Origin: Straminergon stramineum
Taxonomy: Eukaryota; Streptophyta; Bryopsida; Hypnales; Calliergonaceae
Reading direction: 5' to 3'
Length of the DNA stretch: 64,000 nucleotides
NCBI GenBank assembly: GCA_963920665.1
Contig: OY987265.1
Span: forward strand, 42,227,001-42,291,000
The position numbers were made by a program, and so were the translations under genes. Positions 46,451 to 60,300 of this stretch are shown one piece after another. The notes below the pieces were generated by a model that was not told the DNA's origin, searched no databases, and worked only from the letters and a program-made list of their open reading frames with translations. Position 1 is the first letter of the stretch, and each line of letters starts with the position of its first letter.

Positions 46451-48055
46451 TGGTTTGATTGCTTGACATTATTGAAAATATTTCAATTTTTTTTTCCTTG
46501 TGAAGACAAATGTGAGAGTTTATACTAAAGAGGTGGAAGTTCCAATTGTAGTCACTGATAACTCATCCACCGTCACCCAAGGCATTGATTGTGGCTACTA
46601 ACTCAACAAAATTAGCCCAAATCTCATCTATTGCAAAAAAATATGTCATGGGTTGATGTAAGACTATAATCATGGGGTATTTCTTAGGTGTCTGCATTGA
46701 GTGGTTTGCCTTTTGTAGGCTAGTTTATCCTAATACTAGAGGTAAACACACCTTCTTCTCCCAATTCTCAATCATCACAAAATGAGGACATGGCATTCCT
46801 TCCTTGAATTGTGGAGGGACCAATCTTTGAAGATTGAGAAGTTTTTTTCTTCTCCTTGGGATGTGAAGAATGGGCATGAAGATTGAGTAACCATGAAGAT
46901 TGAAAAGCTATGTCCATTCTCATTCTTCACAAGGTGAAAAGGGGAGTCACACCTTCTTCTTGGAGAAGGTTTGACAACCCCTATTATAAGTTCCATTGTT
47001 TCCCCCTTCATTTGATCACCAAATTCCCCTATAAAATCTATTAATAGTTTAATACCTGAAATACTACAATATTTTGAGGCTCAAAACTACTTCAAACTAA
47101 TTGTTCACAAAGAAAGGCTAAAGTTTTCATCTATAATTATTTATTCTTTGCCAAATTCCACCATAGGATTCTTTAGTTGATTTGTTCAAATATATACTCC
47201 CAAAATTTTTAAGTAAAAATCCCTACTAACTGCAAGTTCATTGTGTCTAATCTTCAAAATGTAGTTTTATCCTAGCCCTTTTTAAAGATGAAGCTTGGAT
47301 TTCAACATTTAAAAAAAAAGCAAGTATGTTCAAAACTTGTGCAAATTAGATAACACATTGGAAATTAGGTTGAGAATACGTATAAAAAAGTTAAACAATT
47401 TTGTTTTCATATTCATCTTTCTAAAAATTACAAAATCAGAAGTGGTGTTGGATAAAAGAAAAGAAATTCTTAAGAAGTTATGATAAGAGATTGAGAATTG
47501 TAAAGCCCAATGACAAGAGTGTTCTAATGAGCAACATATAATGTCTCTCATAAGTTTTTATACACTTCAAAAGTTCTCATAACTAAATTGAGAAATTTTG
47601 TTTTTTCAACAATTTTTTGGACATATTGTAGTACAAGTAACATACTTGCATAAAATAAAATTTCAAATTTTTAAACTTTAAAAAAAATGCAATCAAAATT
47701 ATTAGTGAATAAAAATTTACACAAGTGACAAAAAATTCAAAAGGGAATGAGAATTCATTTTGGAATTTTATGATAAAAATTTCATGAATTTAAATTTTCA
47801 TTGAGTGAAATATTATTGACTAAAATATGACCCTCAATTTTTACAATTCTCCAAAATATCATGAAAAATAATATATGAATATTTTATATACTTTTCAAAT
47901 GTTCTACAATTTTTCAAGGATGTTTTGAGTTAATTCTCAAATATAGATATTTAAATGCATACTTACTCAATGATATTTCATTCAATATTGGTGAATTTGT
48001 GAAATTCTTACCACAAATTTCCAAAATAAAATTTCATTCCACTCACTAGATAATC
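46451..48055. other. No gene recognised
   Basis: AT-rich. A local inverted or direct similarity of 'GAAGATTGAGAAG' wording is seen at 46827-46905. No domain or element boundary was found. Confidence 0.4.
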
Positions 48056-48994
48056 TTAACCCCTAAAGTTCCATGACTCACTATGTTTTCACTTAAAATG
48101 CTCCCAAACTGCCATTTTTAGTACTTGTACTAAATTTTTGGAAAAAAACTTTTTTTGACACATGTAACCATAAGATCTTGTAGTATGATGACTTGAGAGA
48201 ATGTGGTAAAAATTTCAGAAAATTCCATAGCATGAATTGCAAAATATAAGCATTTAAATTCACTAAAATCATTTTTTTCACCCTGCAAAAAACAGGGCAG
48301 CTGCACTTTACAAGCTCACTTCTGTATGAAAAAATGTGAAAAACAGTGGTGCTTCTTTGAATTCTTTTTCTGAGACAAGTTGACTAGATGCTTGAAAAAC
48401 TTTAGATCATTTGGGATTCTACAACATATAGGAAAAAAATAGTAAGTAGATAGTAGTAGAGAATGATTCAAAATACTAAATTGTTAAGAATTTAATTATG
48501 GAATTGAAAAATGCCAATTCCAATGGTGGTAATGTTATAATAAAAAATCTACATCCCATGATTTTATTTTTTTCCAAAAATATTGAAAATTTAGTAAGAT
48601 AGAGGACTTTAAAGTTTATTTTAGAGTAGAAAATCTATACGTGCTCGCAAACAAAAAATCCCCCTAACTTTTGACTCCTTGACCAAAATGGAATGATTAA
48701 AAGCTTTCCATATATATTTAACTCTAAGAAACCAATTTCAAATTTCAGTTTTGGAAAAAAATGATTTTTTAGAATCTGCCCATACTACCCATTTACGAAA
48801 AAAAAGTAACATATTAGGCCATAACTTTAGACTCGTATTTCCAAATGTCATGAAATTTAGTGTATATGAAAGCTATTCCTCGTCCCCACCTTCTACTAAA
48901 ATTTGGGCCAAAAATATAGAAATCTCCAGCCATACTTATGTGTCCAAAGTTGCTATGTAGCCAAAAAACTGCATGTTGATCCTTTAGGGGTTAA
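48056..48994. mobile_element. TTAA-bounded element 1, 939 bp
   Basis: Starts TTAACCCCTAAAGTTCC and ends GATCCTTTAGGGGTTAA, so TTAACCCCTAAAG is an exact inverted terminus. TTAA at each edge would be the target duplication used by piggyBac-type transposases. The interior is AT-rich and non-coding. Two more elements with the same termini lie at 50658 and 61001. Confidence 0.6.
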
Positions 48995-50657
48995 AAAGAA
49001 GGTTATTTGTAATAAACGTTGACTAAGAAATCTTCTTAAATTTTGAAAAAAAATCAAAATTTGCTTCATTTTTTTTGAAAAATCATTGTATGCAAATGCA
49101 TTTTGTGCAATTTAATATTTCAATTTTTTTTTTTAAATTTCTAATTCCTCAATTACCTATGGCATATTTTGTAACTATTTGAAACATTTTGAATGCCACT
49201 ATATATATCTTGTGTTTTTGTCTTTATTTGGAAATGTCAAAATTGAATTCAAAAAATTTGACTTAACATATTCTTCTACCTTGTTGTCTGGAAAAAGTCC
49301 CTTTATAACTTTCACCTCACCGTTAGGAATTGAATGGTTCAAATGTTTTTGAGTTGGTACCAACCCAATAAAATAAATTATTATGTTTTAGAATATGTTT
49401 TTAGCTACTTGCTTTGACATGGATTCTTTTTTTAAATAATAACTTTTGCAATATTTATTGTAATGACACAAGACAAAGCTTTGCACATAGAATACGATGA
49501 TTAGTATCCATTGTAAAAATCTAATGCAAAAAATCCAAATTATTAAGCCTCAATTAGATCTACAAAAGTTTTCAAACCCTCAAAAGTGGTCTCTTTAGGC
49601 CTTTAGGGATATATAAGTCTATCTGACCTTCTAGTCATTGCACTTGCTTAAGTTAATTCCTAAGTTCATTTCTTTTACTTACAAAAAAGATTAAAAGTTA
49701 ATTTACAAAGGCCATCATGGTGTATGTTGAATCTTTTGGGGAGTATAAAGGAAATTCCAACTTTTGTTAGCACACATTTAGGATACATTATATATATGTG
49801 GATTAATTTTGAAAGTGTTGAGAATGGTTGTACTTAGAATCAAATCTATGTTCTCATCAAAAGAAGTTAAATATTGTAGACGGGGATCTACAAGGGTCAA
49901 TTTTAGAAACAAATTACAATTAGGTCAAGCTACATGAACTACATATACTCTCCCGAAAATAAATTCTATGTTATTGTATCCAAAGCATAGATATATAATT
50001 GCCACTATAGGTAAACTTGATTGTTTGGAGTATATTTAGGTGAACCTAAGATGGATACCTATTACCTTGATTCCCCTAATTGCTAAAGATATATAATTAT
50101 ATTGTATCTAATCCATCTTCTTAGAGGCAACTTTTTTGTATTAATCTCATTAGAAGGTATTGGAAAAATTCAATTGATACTTTTGGAACAAAAATTAGAC
50201 TTTGTACATTTTACAATTAAAAACTCTACAAATTGTTTGGAGGCTCTCCATCTAAAAACATGAATGAAAATGGAAAGTTCATCACAATTGAACAAGCAAC
50301 CATATGAACACAAGCCTACTAGAGGCTATGTCCTTACAACATAGACTTGTTTTTTGAAGAAGGTCTTGCTCAAACTTTGTGACATATAGGTAATGTCAAT
50401 ACAAAGCCTCCCCCTTTTTATTGAGAGTCATTGAGTCAATAAAATATTAATTTCATGATAATAATATATTTTCTATTTTTAAATCCTAAAGTCCCCAATG
50501 TTCTCCTAGAAAACACTTCAAGTTTGGGGCAAGTCCCAATGATCTCAATTTTTAATGTAATCTTTTGAAAATATTTTCGAAGATAGAAAAACACATTAGC
50601 TTTCTAGGAATATAATTTTTATTTCAATTGGTCCATGAGAGTAGACATTATGCCACC
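48995..50657. other. No gene; AT-rich desert
   Basis: No coding domain, terminal repeat or tandem repeat was recognised. Confidence 0.45.
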
Positions 50658-51501
50658 TTAACCCCTAAACGTCCACATTCATCTCCAAAATTGACAATTT
50701 GAGAAAATCATTATGAAGTGCTATTTGGAAGCATATTTTGGAATTGAAATGCAAATAAAAATTGTGGACTTTGATTTGTAGATTCCATCAATACGGTTAG
50801 ATTCACCAATGCTATCACCAATCTTTTTTTATAAATTTTGAAAGAAAAATTCCAAAATTCCTTCAAAATCCAATTTCAAGTAAATTATTATCTTTTTTTG
50901 AGTAAATTTTTTTGGAATGGATTTGAAATGACTCAAGGGGAGATTTCAAGGCTCAACATGCCTGTTTCAGGGTTGTTCCTTTGCTTGTTCCTTGTGTGGT
51001 CCAGGAACATCTAGTTGTTGGTTAGAGAATAAATATTATAAATAAATAAAATCTTAGTTCTAAAATGCAAAAAAAAGTCGAAAAAAAAATTGACTTAGCA
51101 CAGTCTCGGCCAAGTTAGACTGCAGCACTAGTGTAGCTCTTGCGTTCCCCGTAGCCTAGGAACTCATAGGCATGTACAACCCTCTAATCTCCCCTAATGG
51201 ATTCTCTTCACATGGTGATTTTTTGAAATTTTTGTGTTCTTCCTATCTATGACCTCATTTTGGCTAATCCAATTTTGAACTAAAGTCAATGCAGTTTGAC
51301 CACTTGACATACTTACACATTTGTAATTTTAGAAAAATATGAACTCTAGTAACACCAAATCCAAAACTTAGATAGGAGAAAAACTTGATAATATATCTTC
51401 ATAAATTAAAATAACTTTCATCAAAGTAGTTAAGAGGATGAAACTAGAGTTTCAATTTGTTCATTGCCCCCAAAATGGACATCAATGAGTTTAGGGGTTA
51501 A
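50658..51501. mobile_element. TTAA-bounded element 2, 844 bp
   Basis: Starts TTAACCCCTAAACGTCC and ends GAGTTTAGGGGTTAA. It has the same inverted terminus (TTAACCCCTAAA) as the elements at 48056 and 61001. The right side also shares TGTCCATTT with the element at 61001 (minus strand). Non-coding. A GC-richer patch at 51090-51180 is unexplained. Confidence 0.58.
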
Positions 51502-54069
51502 ACTCAAATAGTAGTTTGCTAGACAGCAAAAAAAAACTCAAAAACTTGAAATTCAAATTTCAAATATTTTTTTTTCATTGATTATATGTTTATCTACATA
51601 GAAAGTTTTTATTCATTCCATTAGGATTAATAATATGATAGTTATACACCCCTTTTTTTTGTAGGCAATGATTCTCAAATTAATATATTCAATTGAATTT
51701 GTTTTGGAATCAATATTCACAATTTAAAAAATAGTTCCAAAAGGTTCAATTTGCTTTCTTGAACAATTTCACTATTGAAATTAGTATGTTTCAATTCCAT
51801 CTTAGAGCTATTAGCAATTTAGATTTTCATTTTATCTTATACCTACTTCTACTGGACATTTTTTAAAGAATGAAAATCAAACCTTTTTTCTATAATTTTT
51901 TCCCAAACTCTTATATCAATTTTTCAACATAAAAAATTAGAATTTCAAACTTTGTGTGTAAAAAAATATAGTTTAGAAGATTCAAATTCTTGTAATCTAG
52001 TCACCCAAGGTCTAGCTAAATACTTATTTTCTCTAGTACTTTCTCTATTTATCCCTAAAATACTTTGGTAACTCTTGCAAGATTCATTTGACTTAATAAT
52101 TTGAAATTGTTTGCAATAAAATTTTACTATCGACGCTAATCATCATAGTTTACATTTGAAGCTTTGATTCATGTCATTCCAATAAAATTTGCAAAAGTTA
52201 TAAATATTTTCTTTATTTCAACATCAAATTAGTCTTTGAAATTATGTTTCAAAAAAGAATATCTTGTTTTATTTGGTTGTATAGATTGATACTTACTTAA
52301 AAAATATTTGAACTATTAAATTCTATATGTTGACATGAAAGTTATAAAGAGGTTTTATTTGTGGGCAATGAAGGTAGAAAATTATATAACTTCATTTATT
52401 GAGCTCTATTTTGAACATTTTCAAATAAAATTACAATGCAAAATTGTTAAGACAATTTAGAGTCTTATTATATAATAATGAAAAGTAGAAAAACTCTATT
52501 TTTGTCCACTTTAATTATCTCCTAGAATTCATTGACTTCATTTTGTCAAAATCCCTCCCAATCTAACATTTTTATTTTCTTTGATCTAAATTTGATAATT
52601 CAATTGTACAATCTTGAGGTATAGTACTCTCATTCTGTTGGGTAGAAAATGTGACCTCTTTGACTACATAGATTAAAAGATTATACTCCTTCATTCCAAC
52701 TAAAAACCTCCACATTGGTTTAATAGGGTTTGTAACGCTAAACCACTTCATTTATTGATTTTGATCATTGAGCAAGCAATCTAGAGTTCAAATCACATGC
52801 ATATCCATTCCAACCTCTAATTCACATCACTTTATTAACAATCAATGATTAAATTCAATAAATGTAATCTTTCTAGTGGTACAAACCCTAAACCAATTTG
52901 GAAGCTATTCGTGGGACGAAAGTGGGATGGAAGGAATAGTGTTCAAAAATTGGGTACAAATCTAGCAAGACCAACCAACTTTGACCACTTTAGGGATGAA
53001 ATTTTTGCACTAAAGGAAGTTAGAAATTTATGAAATCATGTACTTTTTGGAGTTAGATACTCATTTGTCAAGTTTCAAATGAATTTGATGATCACAATAT
53101 ATGCCAATAATTTTTCTAAATTTTCTAAATTTTCTAATAAATTAAGTTTTTTTAAAAGAAAAAATTTGGACTCAATTCTTAACCTCTTACAATCACAATG
53201 GTGAAATGAAAGAGCTATGTTTTTTATTCATATTCTACCCAAGATGGGCAAATTCTTCTGGGCAATATAATTTTGTGTCTTGGGCACAGTTGAATTTTTT
53301 TTTCAAACTTGAGTAGGTAGTACAAACTACTCATTTAATAGAAAATTTCAGAATATAATGTTCAAATTTCACATTTATTAGGAGAGCTTCCCCAAAGTTT
53401 TCAAATTAAAGGCTTTGTGGAAGTTTATTTTCCTCAGGGAATAAATTCAAATTTCTTGCAATTTATGTGGTCCTCAATCAAGTTTTAAAAATTTCTTCCA
53501 CACATTTTTATAGTAAGGTAGACCAACCTATTACCATCCTAATTTGCAAACTGAGTATAATAGGACCAACTCTAAGAGGGCCACATATTTTTTTCAGAGA
53601 TGTGCGCATGTTTCACAAATCAAACCCAAGTGGAATTATAATTTTCTGATTAAAATTGTAATTTCTATGAATTTCTAAAGTGGCCTGTCCTAAAATTACA
53701 AAACCGCTAGGCACTAGACTAGAGTCATAAACATCCTATCCTAAACCTATAACCATCATTCCATGTACCTATTAGTACTTGAATATCCACCAATCAAAGA
53801 TTGACAAGTTACCCAAGTTGGAATTAATGCACTGAAATTGTCAGAACAATGAATGGATTTGGGTGAGTTTTGTGGTGGAGATGGGGCCAAAAATAGAATG
53901 GCGGTTATCTGAAGTAGGCTGATATGGGCTGGAATGGGCTGGTCCATCTTAGTCCAGTGCAAGATCCTATATTTAGATATGCAGAAAAAATAAATTTTAA
54001 CCTTTTTACTCTTTGTGATAGAAATGGTAGTTTTGAGTGTTTCTTTGATAATGAGAAAAAAGGCCTCGG
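51502..54069. other. No gene; AT-rich desert
   Basis: No recognised domain or element boundary. The short frames at 52845-53033 and 53467-53649 match nothing I know. Confidence 0.45.
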
Positions 54070-55120
54070 AGATTCATTAGGAGTCAGCGAACCTCAGTCA
54101 ATCTGCAATGTAGGGTACAGTACTGTACTGTTGGGTGTGTAGCAATTGGAAGCTCATCAGACAAGACAGAGCTGGCATTGGAGAGGGACTGAGTAGAGAA
54201 TACCAGTAACGTTCCGACCCGTGACTCTGTGATCGTGTTTCCTCTGCGAGTCTGCTCTCTTCCGCGAAACTTGTCCCAGCTCACAGCATGCAGCTGCTGC
54301 CGTTGTGCAAGGAAATCGAATTGCAAATCTGATTTGAATGGAATGGAACTGCCCTGCGGCCCTTCAGTTCAGTTGGGAATTATCTGGTGCACTGAAACTC
54401 TGGGCAACGTTATCTGATCCACGGCAAGGAGTACGAAGTACGAAGGGAAGGGAAGACGGAGTTCCTTGGATTCGGCCAAGACTTCATTAATGTCCGGAGG
54501 TTTGAATTGTAGTTCCACGTACTGCGGGAGTGGGGGGAGTCTGGGACCTGATTACCTGAACATCGGCTGCGAATTCACTGTCACTTTACAATCAGCTTCT
54601 CTGCAAGAGGCACTGGCCGTCGTCCGACACTATACTTTTGCAATGTACTCTACTGGCTAACAATACAGTACACTGTGGAGATTGTTTGTGTTTTTTTGAC
54701 ACAAAGGAAACGGAATTTCATTTCAAGGGGCAAAGTATACACCCGCCGGCCAGCCTCAAGTGGCCTGGCGGGAGGAACTACAGACAGCAAGACAGATCGA
54801 TCCGACAGACAGGAGAGAAGAACCGGCCCAGGGCCAAGGCGTGGAGAGAGACCGTGAGGCTTCTCACGGCACTGTGAGGAGATATCAAGTTCATGTGGAG
54901 CAACCTATCGGCAGTTCTTCATAACCACTAGGAGAGAACGGCGCTGCTTGACTTGCTCTTCTCATCGCGATAAGTGTGAGGAATCTTACGTGACCAAGCT
55001 CATGGGGCAAGCGGACACAAATACCTATTCTGTCTGACACAATTTCCATCTCCCTTGCGCACACTTTGCAATTTGCAACAAATAGACACACGGATACATG
55101 TTCTCCTAGGATGTGTGCAA
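54070..55120. other. CpG-richer island, unassigned
   Basis: About 1 kb with clearly higher GC and CpG than its surroundings, including TCTTCCGCGAAACTTG, CCTGCGGCCC, GGCGGGAGG and CCGGCCCAGG. Overlapping frames (54638-54877 plus, 54675-54857 plus) are Arg-rich and match nothing I recognise. A 5' untranslated/promoter or first-exon fragment of a gene is possible. The word TACTGTACTG occurs here (54119) and a relative occurs in the 46 kb island. Confidence 0.4.
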
Positions 55121-55204
55121 CTGTGCAGGAATGAGTGGACCACTTTTTAAGTCACAATGTTGTTTTCTGCATGACCTTCGCATTGCAAACCACATTGTAC
55201 GCAT

Positions 55205-55356
55205 GGAGATCGGGAGGGCGATACCCCTGGGGGTATAATTTCATGTGAACATATAACTATACCTCATTAGACTTTATGTTCTTAGAAAGTCAAAGGGGGG
55301 GGGGGGTATAGTTACATGTTGGAATTCTACCCCGGGGTAATGTCCTCCCAATCTCC
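55205..55356. mobile_element. Small hairpin MITE, about 152 bp
   Basis: GGAGATCGGGAGGGCGATAC at 55205 pairs with the minus strand from 55356 (GGAGATTGGGAGGACATTAC), and the pairing continues through TATAACTATACC. A 12-base G run lies near the right arm. A clear target duplication was not found, so the superfamily is open. Confidence 0.7.
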
Positions 55357-56284
55357 CTATGATAGATAATTCACTACACCATTGTAGCTATAAATTTGAA
55401 AATACATCCTCAACTTGAATGCAAAGACAACTATGTAATTATTTGGAAGGTCTCTTCTTTAAATAAAGATTTATGGACTTTTAAAGTTGTAGTAAAATTT
55501 GAAAAACTCTGGCTAGCATTGTACATGAGTCTTTTTAACAAAGAGAAACTTTGTGTTATTGTATTAGTAACCCATCATGTGTTGTAATGTAGATTGAGGT
55601 GCCTAGAAATCATGTGGCTTTACAGTTGATATTGATCTTAAAATAGTAGTTATAGACTTTTGTAGGGGTTGAATTGGGTCATATTTTAAAAGTCCATAGA
55701 AGACTTGAAACAATGTGTTTTTCCTTAAAAAAATTTGGAATGCTCAATGTTAATAGAAATTGCAAATGGGCTTCAAATCAATAGTGAGGATTGGATCAAT
55801 TTCAAACCATTGGCATTTTCAAAACTTAGAGTAACATGATGGGTGGATGATGTCATAGTTTGTGGATGATAGGCATTTGGGGCGGCAACTGTTGCAGGAT
55901 TCTAAAAAGATTCTCTCCAATGCTTATTCTACATCATTGTATATTTCTCTCTAGATTACTGTGTTCACTTTCTTTGTGCAAAAGTTTTTTGGCTAGCTTT
56001 GCAGTGAGTTATATGGATATGGACTTCCACAAGGGTCAAATCACATTGAAAGGGACCAGTGGGATTACTTTTCTAGGATAGGACTTGAGTCCTTTTCAAA
56101 ACTTTAGAAGCTCTTATTTACTCCAATGTTTTCATTTATTTAATAAATTTACAGATGAATAGTATTGCAATGCATCCCTTTAATAAGTTAGAGAAAAAAA
56201 AATTTAGAAAAAATTCTCACACGCACATAAATCACTAGTTGTAGGGCTAAATTTAGTGTATATAGTACTAAATAGCACTTTAAT
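55357..56284. other. No gene recognised
   Basis: Short frames at 55396-55587 and 55860-56081 are unrecognised. AT-rich spacer. Confidence 0.4.
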
Positions 56285-57352
56285 GGGTCATTGCTAGAAA
56301 CACCTACATGTTTTCTCATCACAATTAGAGTGACTCTCTTGTCATCCACTATAACTTATGAATTAAAAATCCAATGCCAAAAATGAAAAATTTGTTTCTA
56401 GTTAATTTGATTGTCATCATATTTCTTATTTTTTAGAAATTAAAAAAAACTTATATTCAAATGTCAATTTCATTAATATGTCACACTTTCAAGTTTAGGG
56501 GGTTTTGTACTAAATACCGGTTCAAATTAATGATTTTGGGTTGAAATTTCTGTGGTATATTCCTATAGTAGGTAGACATGTGCCTACGAAAAGACATCTA
56601 AAAAAACATTATTTTATGTCCTCCACATTTGTGCAAAGAGGCCTCCCTTGCGCATGCATTTTTAAACATTAGAAATGGTTTTGACCTCATTTTAAAAATC
56701 AAATCTCATCACTATGAAGTCTTTTCCAATGTTCAATTTTTAGTTTTTTTGAAAATTTATTTTCCTATTTTCTACAAATTAAAATGTCCCAATTGTATTT
56801 ACTGGGACAACTTTCTAGACATAGAATTTTGGTGAAGAAAATTTAGTTGGGACATTTTAATTTGTAGAAAATAGGGAAATAAATTTTCAAAAAAACTAAA
56901 AATTGAACATTGGAAAAGACTTCATGGTAATGATATTGGGTTAAAAAATGAGGTGAAAAAGATTTATAATGTTTATAAGTGCACTCGTAGGGGAGGCCTC
57001 TTTGCACAAACGTGGAGGACATAAAATAATTTTTCTTTTAAGCCCTTTAGTAGGGACATGTCTACCTATTGTAGAAATATACCACAGAAATTTCAGCAAA
57101 AAATCATTAATTTGAACCGGTATTTAGTATAAAAAACCCCAAAACCTAAAAGAGTGACATATTAATGAAATTGATTTTTAAATATAATCTTTTTTAAATT
57201 TTGAAAAATAAGGGGTACAATTGAAATCAAGAATTCTATAATAGGATATTTTGGTTTGGGCATTGGGCTTAGAAATCAAAAGTTATAGCATTGGATACAA
57301 ACCATTTTTTCAAAACACAACGGAAAACGGTAGGTGTTTCTTGCAATGACCC
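56285..57352. mobile_element. Large foldback element, 1068 bp, arms about 508 bp
   Basis: Starts GGGTCATTGCTAGAAACACC and ends GGTGTTTCTTGCAATGACCC. Arms pair almost throughout (e.g. TAATGATTTTGGGTTGAAAT with its partner near 57100; TTTTCTACAAATTAAAATGT with 56850-56870), leaving a loop at 56794-56844. TAAT flanks both sides (56281-56284 and 57353-56). Terminal GGGTC and a TAA-type target would fit a Harbinger-related MITE if one T is extra on the left, but the superfamily is uncertain. No coding content. The 68-codon frame on the left arm is a shadow. Confidence 0.88.
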
Positions 57353-57356
57353 TAAT

Positions 57357-60300
57357 AGGATATTTTAACCCAAATTTTTTATACTTGTTGAACATACAAC
57401 TATTAAGAAGGATTTTTAGTGATTAAATCTTGGATAAAAATTAGTATAATTTTTTAATTAATTAATTGAGTTTTGACAAATTCTTTCTTTCTTTCTTTTT
57501 TAAATCAAAAATTCAATTTCAAAAATAGCTTACATAGGGACCTTGATGTAAATAATATATACATTTTTTGTTCTAATACAATCATCATTTGGATTTTTTT
57601 TATATTGAAAAGGACATTCACATGTTTTTACTTCTGAATATTATAGAAAATAAAAAATATTCAAATTGTAGCAAAAGAGTCCATTTCTACTCTATTATAT
57701 GATTATATATACATTTCAATTTTTGGATTCAATCACATTATCATTCATTAGAAATTAGACCCCTTTCTAACATTGATAAATCTGACAAGCTAACATCATT
57801 CTAAACTTCAATTGGAACTTTGGTAAAGAATTTTTGATTTTTTGCTGAAGAAAAAATATTACATAAAACATGACTTAAAGTACTAGTCATAAAAGACTAA
57901 TTCACCTGTAATTAGTAGATTAGATGTTAAAAGATAGCTAAAAAAATTAACATTGCAAATCTCACTATATCTAACTCCTTTTTGGTGCCTTTGAGTATGA
58001 TTTGACCCACAAATTTAGTCCACTCAACCATGCACACCCACCCTATGTTGCACCTATCCAAACATTAAAGCCCTCTACATACAATGACATAACAAGGCAA
58101 TACTTAAGCTCTGAAAAATGATATTGTTACAAACAAAATCCAAATGCTTTATACTCATGAATGTGGAAATTTTCAAAGGCCTCCCTCTTGGAGTATACAA
58201 TTCCTCTATGGTTATATCCATCTCATTGCCATAAATCCACAAATTGTGCACTTTGTCAAGTAGAGAGAAATTGCCTTGGGAAAACATTGAATTTTTTAAT
58301 TGCAATTAGAATTGGCTCAAGATAGGAAGGATCCCACGATCAAGTGATAAATGAACCCATAAAATACCTCAAGTCATCTTCATATTTGTATAAAGCTTAT
58401 ATAATGTCTGTAAGTCAAATAAAACACCAAGAAATTAATTGGGGATAGTAGAAGTTGAGTAGGAACCTTTGAAGTCCTTGGAAGAAGCGTCCAACACTTG
58501 GTTGAGTGTCAAATTCACTCCAAAAATCCAAATGAAGAGTATAATAGCTTTTCAAAAAGTTCATAAAAAATTCTTTAACTCCTTCAAATTTCTAGTAAAA
58601 ATATCATATTATTTACTTCTATAGCCATTCAAAGTTTCTTTTCTCCAAATCAAAGGCAGCTCCTCACTATTCTACCTCCAAGTCTATAATTCCCACTCCC
58701 TAATTCTAAACAAACAATGTAATAAGTTTTTATAAATCTAAAAAAATTATCTAAAAACCTTCAAAATTTCAACTCAAAATACAATTCTATCCCGCTTTTA
58801 TAGCCAATCAAAATTCTCTTTCTTTAAATCATAAGCAACTATTCCTTACTTTACTTCCTAGTCAATAACTTTTTTTATCTTAAATTCAAACTAAGAGAAA
58901 AATAACTTCTTGGAAAGCTAACAACTCAACGCATACTCATACCAAATTTCAAAAGAAAATACATTCTCACCAAAAAAATATGAGCCTTCAAAAATTCTCC
59001 TTTCAAACTTCAAGACAATTAACCCTCTTACACTCCATCATGCATAACTTTCTTATAAAAATTTCAAATGAAGTAAATGATAGGTATTTAGAATCACAAG
59101 AAAAAGAAAAAAACACTTTCAAAATTTCATTACAAAATTTACAAAACACAATACACAATGTCCCTCCAAACTCACGGCTCTCTCAAATACTCACAACTCC
59201 CTTCAAACTAACATGAGGAGAAAGAAGAAGGGTCTCCACCTCATCCTCTATACCTTCCTCCTTAGCAATTGTATGTTAGCCCCTAAAATGCTACATGGAC
59301 CACATTTTCACCATTGTCCAATTATATTGAGTTTATTGAGTCTCCTTATAACTCTATTCATATCCCTACATTGAGTTTAAATCTTCTAAAATCCAAAGAA
59401 AGACAAAACAAGCTTTGCCTTTCATTTCAAAACCTTCAGAGTTCAAACACATGATCTAAAGTTTCAAATTATCTCTATACATAAAAATAAAAGAATAAAG
59501 ATTACATAGTTGTCTAACAAAAGTAAAAAAATAGGCTTTCAAGAAAGCATCACTTTTTTCTACTTCTTGAAACTCTATAAAAAACAACTTGAATTCAATA
59601 TGTTCATATATATTTTACATAGTATGTACATTTACAATGTAACAACGTGATGCTCACTTATGCCTTGATATGCTTTGCCTATAAACAACAACTTTCAATA
59701 ACAATTCCCAAGCTACCCCATGACAACAATATAAAGTTTAATTCATCAAATTCACATATTCGGCAATGATAGATTCTCTCAAACTGAATGACACATAAAT
59801 TTGATAAATACCATTCACTCATTACTATCACTTGAAACATAGATTGGAATACACAAGCATTGTTGGTAATTATTATTGTAGGTCCCTATGACACAATTAA
59901 AACACCCATCCACACAATCACTACACCAACATCTTCAAATCCCCATTCCAGCTATTGAAAACTCACTTTCTAATATTAACAACATTGCCCTTTAAATACA
60001 CCACTTATACACTACTATTCAAACAAAAGTTATAAACAAGAAAAAAACTTTTCAATATGCACAAATTATCCTGAACCAAGTAATATTCTTCACTCCATTC
60101 CTACGCTCATCACCCCTTCTTTTACAAGTCTGACAAATTATCCAACTTTCATCTTATTCACACTCCCTTTTCAAAATAAAAAATGAGTATAGACTTTCCC
60201 TTCCTACAAAGTTATGGAATCTAGGTGTCACTCACACCGACTTTGGTGGACTCCAAACGAACACTTTTCGTATATGCCAACTACTTAAAATAGTTGGAGG

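Noticed and set aside
54638..54877. Arg-rich frames in the CpG-rich island
   Set aside because: Two frames overlap on the same strand with similar length. High GC lowers stop frequency, and no domain is visible.
55297..55308. Run of about 12 G residues as a G-quadruplex or assembly artefact
   Set aside because: It lies in a hairpin MITE whose other arm also has G/C runs, so homopolymer expansion within the element is the simpler explanation. The exact length may be a sequencing uncertainty.
56629..56835. 68-codon plus-strand frame
   Set aside because: Lies in one arm of the large foldback; the pairing explains the sequence better than coding does.
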